NCBI GenBank assembly: GCA_040381935.1
Contig: JBEIGJ010000024.1
Span: 1 to 21,109 of the forward strand
Direction: 5' to 3'
Length of the DNA stretch: 21,109 bases
DNA from: Casp-actino8 sp040381935
GTDB taxonomy: Bacteria > Actinomycetota > Acidimicrobiia > Acidimicrobiales > Ilumatobacteraceae
This document shows, piece by piece, positions 7,161 to 13,478 of this stretch (its first letter is position 1; the number at the start of each line of letters is the position of its first letter). The notes beneath the pieces are model-generated. The model was not told the origin of the DNA. It searched no databases and saw nothing but the letters and a program-made list of their open reading frames with translations. The translations under genes were made by a program, and so were the position numbers.

Positions 7161-7796
7161 TCAGCCCTTTGGCTGAGGGAGAACACGCAGGTAGGGCTTG
7201 ACTGTTTTCCAGCCCTGGGGGAAGAGCGTTTTTGCTTCCTCATCGCTGACTGCTGCGCCGATGATGACGTCATCTCCATCTTTCCAATTGGCTGGAGTCG
7301 CCACCTTGTGCTTGGCAGTGAGTTGGAGTGAATCGATGACGCGCAAGATTTCGTCAAAGTTACGTCCGGTCGAAGCGGGATAAGTGATGGAAAGTTTGAC
7401 CTTCTTGTCGGGACCGACAACGAACACACTGCGGACGGTCAGGGTGTCATTTGCATTTGGATGAATCATGTCGTAGAGATCGCTGACTTTGCGATCGGCA
7501 TCACCAATCATCGGGAAGTTCACCGCAGTGCCCTGGGTTTCGGCGATATCGCCCTCCCATTTCACATGGCTATCGACGGGGTCGACGGAGAGTCCGATGA
7601 CCTTGACGTTGCGCTTATCGAATTCCGGCTTGATTTTGGCCACGTATCCCAACTCAGTGGTGCAGACCGGCGTGAAGTCCTTGGGGTGGCTGAACAAAAC
7701 ACCCCATGAATCACCGAGCCACTGGTGAAATGAAATAGTGCCCTGGGTGGTTTCGGCGGTGAAGTCGGGGGCGATGTCTCCGAGGCGAACGGTCAT
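7161..7796 (-). CDS. 1-Cys peroxiredoxin (Prx6 family)
   Basis: Cytoplasmic thiol peroxidase that reduces hydrogen peroxide and organic hydroperoxides. The 211-residue product starts MTVRLGDIAPDF; the peroxidatic Cys45 lies in FTPVCTTELG, preceded by SHPKDF. No other cysteine exists in the protein, so resolution must come from an external thiol, as in 1-Cys Prx6 enzymes. The long C-terminal domain (ATPANWKDGDDVIIGAAVSDEEAK, PYLRVLPQP) is also Prx6-like. The start at 7796 is chosen because AGGAGGA (7804-7810) precedes it at ideal spacing; a longer in-frame reading to 7853 has no support. The gene is divergent from the DUF2231 membrane protein across a 180-bp region rich in dyads, and lies upstream of the ABC operon on the same strand. 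Confidence 0.95.
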   Translation of the reverse strand: MTVRLGDIAPDFTAETTQGTISFHQWLGDSWGVLFSHPKDFTPVCTTELGYVAKIKPEFDKRNVKVIGLSVDPVDSHVKWEGDIAETQGTAVNFPMIGDADRKVSDLYDMIHPNANDTLTVRSVFVVGPDKKVKLSITYPASTGRNFDEILRVIDSLQLTAKHKVATPANWKDGDDVIIGAAVSDEEAKTLFPQGWKTVKPYLRVLPQPKG

Positions 7797-7803
7797 GGCA
7801 ATT

Positions 7804-7810
7804 TCCTCCT
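7804..7810 (-). promoter_or_regulatory. strong ribosome binding site of the peroxiredoxin gene
   Basis: On the minus strand AGGAGGA lies seven bases before the ATG at 7796. It is the strongest Shine-Dalgarno in the window and fixes the start of the peroxiredoxin. Confidence 0.85.
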
Positions 7811-7818
7811 GGATCAAG

Positions 7819-7842
7819 CTCGACGATGATGTAATCGACGAG
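7819..7842. promoter_or_regulatory. 9-bp imperfect inverted repeat in the peroxiredoxin leader
   Basis: CTCGACGAT-N6-ATCGACGAG has 8 of 9 positions in inverted symmetry. It lies 22 bases upstream of the peroxiredoxin start codon and just upstream of its ribosome site. It could be an operator for a redox regulator or a leader hairpin. No OxyR-like or PerR-like consensus is apparent. Confidence 0.4.
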
Positions 7843-7883
7843 TTTTTCGGCAAGTTTTCTAATGAGAAGTGAGCCTAGAGCTG

Positions 7884-7908
7884 ATTCCCGACTTTTCCTA
7901 TCGGGAAT
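7884..7908. promoter_or_regulatory. 8-bp perfect inverted repeat in the divergent gap
   Basis: ATTCCCGA (7884-7891) and TCGGGAAT (7901-7908) are perfectly inverted around nine bases. The right arm can also pair with AATTCC at 7915-7920, so three related half-sites lie in 37 bases between the peroxiredoxin and DUF2231 genes. Confidence 0.4.
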
Positions 7909-7928
7909 TGGGGAAATTCCGGGACGTT
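7903..7928 (+). promoter_or_regulatory. candidate ECF (sigma-R/SigH-like) promoter for the DUF2231 operon
   Basis: GGGAAT at 7903-7908 is followed after 17 bases by GTT at 7926-7928. This approximates the GGAAT...GTT pattern of actinobacterial thiol-stress sigma factors (sigma-R in Streptomyces, SigH in mycobacteria). It points right, ending 48 bases before the DUF2231 start. Placement beside a peroxiredoxin makes a redox-responsive promoter attractive, but the match is short and could be chance. Confidence 0.3.
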
Positions 7929-7976
7929 CATCAGGCCGTGGTTATTTCTGCGGATGAAGCCTGCTAAGGATAGGAA

Positions 7977-8498
7977 ATGGAAATCGACACCTTGTCTGGT
8001 CTGCCAGCCCATCCGCTCTTTGTCCACATTCCCGTCGTCCTGGTGCCCATGGCGGCCCTTGGGGCGATCGCCTTGGCGATTTTCCCGCGTTTTATTCGGC
8101 GGTGGGGTTGGTGGGTGGTGGCACTGGCGGGTGTCGGTGCACTGGGGGCCATCTTTGCGGCCAGCAGTGGGGAAGCCTTCGAAGAGCGAGTGGAGGAGAC
8201 CTCAGCGCTCGAGCGTCATACAGAGCTCGGCGAAGTCGCCCGTTCGGTGTCGATTGTCCTGTTCATTGTGTTGATCAGCCTTGTCTTGGCGCAACGCTTC
8301 CTCAATGGAAGTCGTCTGCGGACAATTGCGGCCTCGGCAGTGGTTATTGCTGCGGCCGCCGGAGCCGTGGGAACAATTGCCGCAGCCGGTCACAGCGGGG
8401 CCGACAGCGTGTGGTCCGAGGTGGTCACCAATAGCGACCAAATCAAGGACGGCGATAGCGGTGATCGCTACGACTCTGATGACGACGATGGGAACTAG
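7977..8498 (+). CDS. DUF2231 integral membrane protein
   Basis: A 173-residue membrane protein with the DUF2231 signature near the start, GLPAHPLFVHIPVVLVPMAALG, where two histidines sit at the edge of the first span. About four membrane helices can be seen (roughly 15-37, 44-62, 88-106 and 113-136). Between the second and third is a charged loop with SGEAFEERVEE and ERHTELGEVAR, also typical of the family. Members are often suspected of metal or haem binding, but function is not established. The C-terminal tail is strongly acidic (DRYDSDDDDGN). The ATG is preceded by AAGGA at six bases. The nitroreductase start follows after nine bases, so the two are probably co-transcribed. Confidence 0.85.
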   Translation: MEIDTLSGLPAHPLFVHIPVVLVPMAALGAIALAIFPRFIRRWGWWVVALAGVGALGAIFAASSGEAFEERVEETSALERHTELGEVARSVSIVLFIVLISLVLAQRFLNGSRLRTIAASAVVIAAAAGAVGTIAAAGHSGADSVWSEVVTNSDQIKDGDSGDRYDSDDDDGN

Positions 8499-8507
8499 CC
8501 TTCAACC

Positions 8508-9167
8508 ATGAGCATTGATCGCGCCGCCACTGACAAATTATTGACTACGACCCGTTCGGTTCGTAAGCGATTGGATTTGAACCGTCCGGTCGAAATGACT
8601 GTGATCGAGGACTGCATAGAGATTGCCTTGCAGGCGCCCACTGGTACCAACGCTCAGAACTGGGCCTTCGTGGTGGTTACTGATGCCGAAAAGCGTCGGG
8701 CGATTGCCGATGCCTATCGTCGTGGAATGGAAACCATGACTGGGTCTGGTTATCCGCCGCCGTTACCCCCTGGCGACCCTCGCGAACACGTGATGCCCAA
8801 GGTCATGGACTCGGCTTCATATTTGAGTGAGATCTTGGATCGTGTTCCGGTCCATGTCATTCCTTGTGTACAAGGTCGGGTGGAATCAGTACCGATGGTG
8901 GTTGCTCAAGCCAGCACGTATGGATCGATTTTGCCAGCGGCATGGAGTTTCATGTTGGCCTTACGTTCTCGGGGCCTTGGCACAGCGTGGACCACCATCC
9001 ATCTTTTTCATGAACCAGAAATCGCAGCCTTGCTCGGTATTCCTGATGGCTGGACGCAAACTGCGTTGTTCCCGGTGGCCTACTACACGGGTGATGATTT
9101 CAAACCCGCTCATCGCTTACCGGCCAAAACGATGACCCATTGGGATTCGTGGGGCAATAGCCGTTGA
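8508..9167 (+). CDS. nitroreductase-family flavoprotein
   Basis: FMN-dependent oxidoreductase of the nitroreductase superfamily, 219 residues. The FMN-binding N-terminal pattern RSVRKRLDLNRPVE is followed by ALQAPTGTNAQNWAFVVVTD, the usual phosphate and ring contacts. A second FMN-binding region is the LRSRGLGTAWTT segment and the following LLGIPDGWTQTALFPVAY. Enzymes of this group reduce nitroaromatics, quinones, enones or dehalogenate substrates; which applies here is unknown. The start is nine bases after the DUF2231 stop. The stop overlaps the TTG start of the next gene (TTGA). Together they form a three-gene redox operon. Confidence 0.92.
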   Translation: MSIDRAATDKLLTTTRSVRKRLDLNRPVEMTVIEDCIEIALQAPTGTNAQNWAFVVVTDAEKRRAIADAYRRGMETMTGSGYPPPLPPGDPREHVMPKVMDSASYLSEILDRVPVHVIPCVQGRVESVPMVVAQASTYGSILPAAWSFMLALRSRGLGTAWTTIHLFHEPEIAALLGIPDGWTQTALFPVAYYTGDDFKPAHRLPAKTMTHWDSWGNSR

Positions 9168-9505
9168 GCGTTCGTCTGGAGTCAGACCGAGTTGCCGACT
9201 ACGCCAACCGTCGACCTTTTGCCTATGTCGTTTCCACGGCCAGCGATAACGGTGGAATCCGGGCTCATGTGATTGCAGTCGTTGTCACCATCAACGGTGA
9301 GCGGCTCGATTGCAGTCGAGTTGGTGGAACAACCCGTCGCAATATTGCGACGAATCGAAACGTCACAGTCGTCTGGCCTCCGATCTCGGGTCCGGAAAAA
9401 TACGACGACTACACCTTGATTGCTGATGGACAGGCCCACATCGAAGATGACCTCGTCATCGTCGTCATCGAAGCTGCGATTTTGCACCGGCCGGCAACCG
9501 ACTAG
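9164..9505 (+). CDS. short PPOX-class split-barrel protein
   Basis: A 113-residue protein of the pyridoxamine-5'-phosphate-oxidase-like split barrel. Visible elements are the RRPFAYVVSTASDNGGIRAHVIAV strand pair, ERLDCSRVGGTTRRNIATN (the flavin or F420 phosphate-binding turn after the third strand), VTVVWPP and YTLIADGQAHIEDD. It is short for the family, lacking the usual C-terminal helices, but appears complete. The likely start is TTG, overlapping the nitroreductase stop as TTGA, so translation is probably coupled. It may share substrate or cofactor supply with that enzyme. The role is unknown. It ends 22 bases from the convergent LLM gene. Confidence 0.8.
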   Translation: MSVRLESDRVADYANRRPFAYVVSTASDNGGIRAHVIAVVVTINGERLDCSRVGGTTRRNIATNRNVTVVWPPISGPEKYDDYTLIADGQAHIEDDLVIVVIEAAILHRPATD

Positions 9506-9527
9506 GCAGATTTGCGGATTGCGGGTG

Positions 9528-10436
9528 TTACGCCGGTATCCCGCGCAGAGTGTTGGCGATCTGTGTCATTGCGTTGGCATTGATCGGATTAGCCACGAGG
9601 ATGGCCTCATCGGCGCCCGCCTCGGCCAACCCAGATAAGTGCTCAGGCAAGTCGGCGAGTGAAACGGGTTGCAGGTCACCATCAGTGACTCGCTCAGTGG
9701 CGGTCGGGTCAACCTCAACGAGAACGCAGGCACTTCGCAGCACTGCGTCGGGTTTACGGCCGACACTTTCGACCATCTTCGATACCCGCTCGTTGAGTTC
9801 AGCAAAACCATCGATGGTGTTTCCGTACCAGTCGTACCACGTATTCCACCAATCGACCTGTGGCAATGAACTCTTGAGGACTCGATCGCCAATGGATCCA
9901 ACCATGAGAGTGATGGGCCTTTGGGGAGGTGGCAAAAGTACGGCGTCGTCCACGTCGTAGAACCGACCGCTGAATGTGCATCTTTGTCCACGACTGAGCG
10001 AAGTAATGATCGACAGGGCTTCTTCGAATCGCGATGCACGGTGGTCGAAGGGCAAACCAAATGCGGTGAAGTCGGGTTCATTCCATCCAGCACCAAGACC
10101 GAGGATCAGACGCCCACCGCTGATGGCGTCGATGGTGGCTGCCATCTTGGCTAGAACAGCGGGCGCGTGAAATGCCGTACAAGCCACCAAAGGACCAAGG
10201 CGAATATGTGATGTCGTAGCGGCCAACGCTGCCAGCAGAGTCCAGGCTTCCTGCGGCCCACGTTCTGGCCGACCGTCATTGCGGTAGAGGAAATGATCGC
10301 CCACCCAGAGTGATTCGAAACCCAGTTCCTCGGCATGTTGGGCCAGGTACCGATATTCGGGCCACAACACAGTGCGCTCGACCTCGGGAAGTTGGATGCC
10401 GAGACGAAGCGACGGGCTGAGCGGGGTTGTTGGCAC
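9528..10436 (-). CDS. LLM-class (luciferase-like, probably F420-dependent) oxidoreductase
   Basis: TIM-barrel oxidoreductase of the bacterial luciferase-like superfamily, 302 residues from the chosen GTG. Family marks are SLRLGIQLPEVERTVLWPEY at the first strand, GFESLWVGDHFLYR, AALAATTSHIRLGPLV, and the cofactor-region ISGGRLILGLGAGWNEPDFTAFG. F420 is the usual cofactor in actinobacterial members with this GAGWNE pattern, but FMN is possible. Substrate is unknown. A TTG at 10454 would give six more residues. I prefer GTG at 10436 because TACAAT on the minus strand (10448-10443) ends exactly six bases upstream, as for a leaderless message. It is divergent from the kinase/BVMO/acylase cluster and may act on the same compounds. 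Confidence 0.9.
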   Translation of the reverse strand: MPTTPLSPSLRLGIQLPEVERTVLWPEYRYLAQHAEELGFESLWVGDHFLYRNDGRPERGPQEAWTLLAALAATTSHIRLGPLVACTAFHAPAVLAKMAATIDAISGGRLILGLGAGWNEPDFTAFGLPFDHRASRFEEALSIITSLSRGQRCTFSGRFYDVDDAVLLPPPQRPITLMVGSIGDRVLKSSLPQVDWWNTWYDWYGNTIDGFAELNERVSKMVESVGRKPDAVLRSACVLVEVDPTATERVTDGDLQPVSLADLPEHLSGLAEAGADEAILVANPINANAMTQIANTLRGIPA

Positions 10437-10442
10437 CGGAGG

Positions 10443-10448
10443 ATTGTA
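10443..10448 (-). promoter_or_regulatory. -10 box of the LLM gene (leaderless GTG)
   Basis: On the minus strand TACAAT, five of six matches to the -10 consensus, is followed by six bases and then the GTG at 10436. This spacing predicts transcription starting at the start codon. It overlaps the -35 of the opposite promoter. Confidence 0.55.
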
Positions 10449-10471
10449 GGACAAGCCCTACCGTCTACGGT
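10444..10471 (+). promoter_or_regulatory. promoter of the kinase/BVMO/acylase cluster (leaderless ATG)
   Basis: TTGTAG (10444-10449), a 16-base spacer and TACGGT (10466-10471, fitting TANNNT) end six bases before the ATG at 10478, predicting a leaderless transcript. A GGAGG at 10472-10476 is too close to the ATG for normal use. The region also contains the dyad ACCGT-CT-ACGGT (10460-10471), which covers the -10 and could be an operator. Confidence 0.45.
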
Positions 10472-10477
10472 GGAGGT

Positions 10478-11578
10478 ATGACACAGGGGAGTCAAGGAAA
10501 CGACATTGCTATTCACAGCGATCCGCGCGCCATCGATACCGCGTGGATGAACACCGTTTTACAACGGGCCGGAGTAGCTGCGGGAGCCACAGTGACGTCT
10601 TGTACCTTCGAGGGATTTGTGGGAACCGGACAAACGGGATGTAACGCGCGATTCTCCTTGACATGGGACGACCCCACGGGTCGTCCAGCAACTGTCATGG
10701 GAAAGTTTCCCTCTCAAGATGCCACAGCACGATCCACCGGGTTTGCGGGAGGCGCGTACGTGGCCGAGTGGAATTTCTACAACCGTATTGCTTCCACGGT
10801 GAAGGTTCGGGCCCCGCACTGTTACCACGCAGCGTTGAATCTGGAAGCCGAAGAGTTTTGCTTGATCATGGAAGATCTGATTGGTTCTCAACAAGGTGAT
10901 CAGTTCATCGGACTCACCATGCAGGAAGCAGAACTGGCTATCGATCAGGCAGTGTTGTTGCACGCCCCGCGTTGGGGTGACCCACATTTGGCTGAGATTG
11001 CTTCTCAGGGCACCACGCAGACCGAGCGTGCCGAGCGGATTCATTTCATTTACTCGATGTTGCTACCGGCTTTTCTTGAGCGCCTCGGTGATCGGCTCGA
11101 TGCCCCGATAGTGCAAATCGTTCGGGATTTCGAAACCAAAGTTGGATCGTGGGCGATGGGAACTGGCTCGCCATCAACAGTGGTGCACTACGACTTTCGA
11201 CCCGACAACTTTCTTTTCGCTCGTTCGCCCGGCGCCCCACCACTGGTCATCGTGGACTGGCAGACGGCCAGTGAGGGACTCGGCATGGTGGACGTGGCCT
11301 ACATGATCGCTGGGAGCTTTTCACCAGAGCGTCGTCTCGAGGTGGAAAAGCAACTGGTCGAGTCGTACCTTGGCAAACTGCGCGCCGCCGGAGTGGAATA
11401 TGACTCCGATATTGCCTGGAGGGACTATCAATTCAGCTCTTTGTGGGGCCTGATCATCACGGTGTTGGCCACATCCATGGCCGCTCGCACCGAACGCGGT
11501 GATGATCTCTTTGTGATGATGGCCACCCAGCACGGCTATCAGGCGCTTGATCATGGCGCGCTTGCGTTGGTGTCATAA
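10478..11578 (+). CDS. APH/EcKinase-like phosphotransferase
   Basis: Small-molecule kinase of the aminoglycoside phosphotransferase-like fold, nearest in look to the ecdysteroid-kinase-like (EcKinase/CHK) group, 366 residues. The glycine-rich region is FVGTGQTGCNARFSL, the probable ATP-binding lysine is K76 (VMGKFP), and E98 lies in AEWNFYNRI. The catalytic loop is H237-Y-D239-F-R-P-D-N244 and the metal-binding aspartate D260 is in IVDWQTASEG. All catalytic positions are therefore present. Bacterial relatives often sit with acyl-CoA, steroid or ketone catabolism genes; the substrate here is unknown, most likely a hydroxyl group of a small molecule. The ATG is chosen over an upstream TTG (10427) because of the promoter spacing. 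The BVMO gene follows after 45 bases on the same strand. Confidence 0.88.
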   Translation: MTQGSQGNDIAIHSDPRAIDTAWMNTVLQRAGVAAGATVTSCTFEGFVGTGQTGCNARFSLTWDDPTGRPATVMGKFPSQDATARSTGFAGGAYVAEWNFYNRIASTVKVRAPHCYHAALNLEAEEFCLIMEDLIGSQQGDQFIGLTMQEAELAIDQAVLLHAPRWGDPHLAEIASQGTTQTERAERIHFIYSMLLPAFLERLGDRLDAPIVQIVRDFETKVGSWAMGTGSPSTVVHYDFRPDNFLFARSPGAPPLVIVDWQTASEGLGMVDVAYMIAGSFSPERRLEVEKQLVESYLGKLRAAGVEYDSDIAWRDYQFSSLWGLIITVLATSMAARTERGDDLFVMMATQHGYQALDHGALALVS

Positions 11579-11623
11579 ATTCTTTGCAGTTCTTTCATTC
11601 ATTGTGTGAAAACAGGGGGACAC

Positions 11624-13444
11624 ATGTCTACTCAGCAAGCAGATCACGAGTCGGCAGATCACGGACTGGATTTTGATCCGGATGCCCTGCGTGAGAAGTA
11701 CCGCCTAGAACGCGATAAGCGTCTGCGGGACGAAGGTAATTCCCAGTACATCGAGATTTCGGGTGAGTACGAGGAATATCTGGAAGATCCGTACGTGGCT
11801 CCGTTCGAACGGGAACCCTTGCACGATGCAGTCGATGTCGTGGTGATCGGCGGAGGATTCGGCGGCCTTCTGGCGGGTGCTCGTCTACGACAAGCTGGTG
11901 TCACCGATCTGCGCATGATCGAAAAGGGTGGCGACTTCGGAGGTACGTGGTATTGGAACCGCTATCCCGGGGCGGCGTGTGATGTGGAGTCGTATATCTA
12001 CTTGCCGCTATTGGAAGAGATCGGATACATCCCGAAACAAAAGTATTCGAATGCCCCAGAGATCTTGGCTCATAGCCAAGCCATTGCCCGTCACTTCGAC
12101 CTGTATCGGAATGCCTGCCTGCAAACCGAGGTCACCGAAATGCGTTGGGATGACACCGATAATCGTTGGGTCATTTCAACGAATCGTGGCGACCACATGC
12201 GAGCGCGCTACGTGGTGATGGCTAATGGCACGCTCCATCGTCCGAAGCTTCCGGGTATTGAAGGTATCGAGACCTTTCAAGGTCATACTTTCCATACCAG
12301 CCGTTGGGATTACGACTACACCGGCGGTGACTCCAATGGTGGCTTGGAAAAACTGCACGATAAGCGAGTTGGAATCATCGGTACCGGCGCGACCGCGGTG
12401 CAATGCGTCCCCCATCTTGGCGCCAGCGCAGAGACTCTCTATGTTTTTCAACGCACTCCGTCGTCGATTGACGTTCGCAATAACCAATTGACTGATCCCG
12501 AGTGGGCCAACACGCTGGAGCCCGGTTGGCAAAAAGAGCGGATGGACAACTTCAACGCTTTGGTCAGTGGCGGGTTTGCAGAGGTGGATTTAGTCAATGA
12601 TGGATGGACCGACATCATTGGCAACCTTCTGATTCGCCTTCGTCAACAGGCCAACCCTGATCTGTCTGCTGACGGTCTGGCACGCAACTTGGAGCTGGCT
12701 GACTTCGAAAAGATGGAGCAGATACGAGCGCGAGTTGAAAACATCGTGGCCGATCCCAGTACCGCTGAGGCTTTGAAGCCGTGGTATCGGCAATTTTGCA
12801 AACGACCCTGTTTTCATGACGAGTATCTGGCAACTTTCAATCGTCCGAACGTGCATCTTGTCGATACCAATGGCAAAGGAGTGGAAAGGATCACTTCACG
12901 CGGCGTGGTGGCCAATGGTCAGGAATTCGAGATCGACTGTTTGATCTATGCCACTGGTTTCGAAGTGGGAACGGAGTACGCGCGTCGAGCCGGGTATGAA
13001 ATTTACGGTGTGGGTGGAAAGTCACTCACTGAACATTGGATCGATGGGGCGCGGACCCTGCATGGTTTCCATAGTCATGGTTTTCCGAATTGTTTCATCA
13101 TCAGCAATGTGCAGTCGGGGTTCACGGTGAATTTCCCGCATATGTTGGAAGAACAAGCCCGTCATGTCTCATATATTTTGCGCCGTCTCTTGGATGATGG
13201 AGTGACCAGGATGGAAGTCACTGCCGATGCCGAAGAGCAATGGGTTCAGCGCATCATTTCTTTGGCTCAGAACAATGTGAAGTTCCTCGAATCCTGCACG
13301 CCCGGTTACTACAACAATGAGGGTCGACCGGCAGCCAGAAGTGTGCAAAGCGGAAGTTATGGCGCTGGTCCGGTGGCATTTATCAATGTCTTGGAGCAGT
13401 GGCGGGCGAAGGATCAGTTGGAGGGTCTCGTACTGTCGAGGTGA
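11624..13444 (+). CDS. Baeyer-Villiger monooxygenase (class B flavoprotein)
   Basis: NADPH- and FAD-dependent enzyme that inserts oxygen beside a ketone to give an ester or lactone. The 606-residue protein has the FAD-binding Rossmann motif GGGFGG (76-81), the KGGDFGGTWYWNRYPGAACD region typical of these enzymes (101-120), the type I BVMO fingerprint F218-x-G-xxx-H224-xxx-W228-D229, and the NADPH-binding GTGATA (253-258). An N-terminal extension of about 70 residues before the FAD motif matches the long (about 600-residue) BVMOs such as cyclopentadecanone or steroid monooxygenases rather than the roughly 540-residue PAMO type. The start ATG follows AGGGGGA at three bases; a GTG six codons upstream is less likely. 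Its substrate could be a large cyclic or steroid-like ketone. The acylase gene starts 34 bases downstream. Confidence 0.95.
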   Translation: MSTQQADHESADHGLDFDPDALREKYRLERDKRLRDEGNSQYIEISGEYEEYLEDPYVAPFEREPLHDAVDVVVIGGGFGGLLAGARLRQAGVTDLRMIEKGGDFGGTWYWNRYPGAACDVESYIYLPLLEEIGYIPKQKYSNAPEILAHSQAIARHFDLYRNACLQTEVTEMRWDDTDNRWVISTNRGDHMRARYVVMANGTLHRPKLPGIEGIETFQGHTFHTSRWDYDYTGGDSNGGLEKLHDKRVGIIGTGATAVQCVPHLGASAETLYVFQRTPSSIDVRNNQLTDPEWANTLEPGWQKERMDNFNALVSGGFAEVDLVNDGWTDIIGNLLIRLRQQANPDLSADGLARNLELADFEKMEQIRARVENIVADPSTAEALKPWYRQFCKRPCFHDEYLATFNRPNVHLVDTNGKGVERITSRGVVANGQEFEIDCLIYATGFEVGTEYARRAGYEIYGVGGKSLTEHWIDGARTLHGFHSHGFPNCFIISNVQSGFTVNFPHMLEEQARHVSYILRRLLDDGVTRMEVTADAEEQWVQRIISLAQNNVKFLESCTPGYYNNEGRPAARSVQSGSYGAGPVAFINVLEQWRAKDQLEGLVLSR

Positions 13445-13478
13445 CCACCGACGGGCCTGGCCTGTGGCACACTCGGAT

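Noticed and set aside
8450..8498. Acidic Asp-rich tail of the DUF2231 protein as a frameshift artefact
   Set aside because: The frame ends properly nine bases before the next gene, and the tail is consistent with a soluble cytoplasmic or outer end; no better frame exists.
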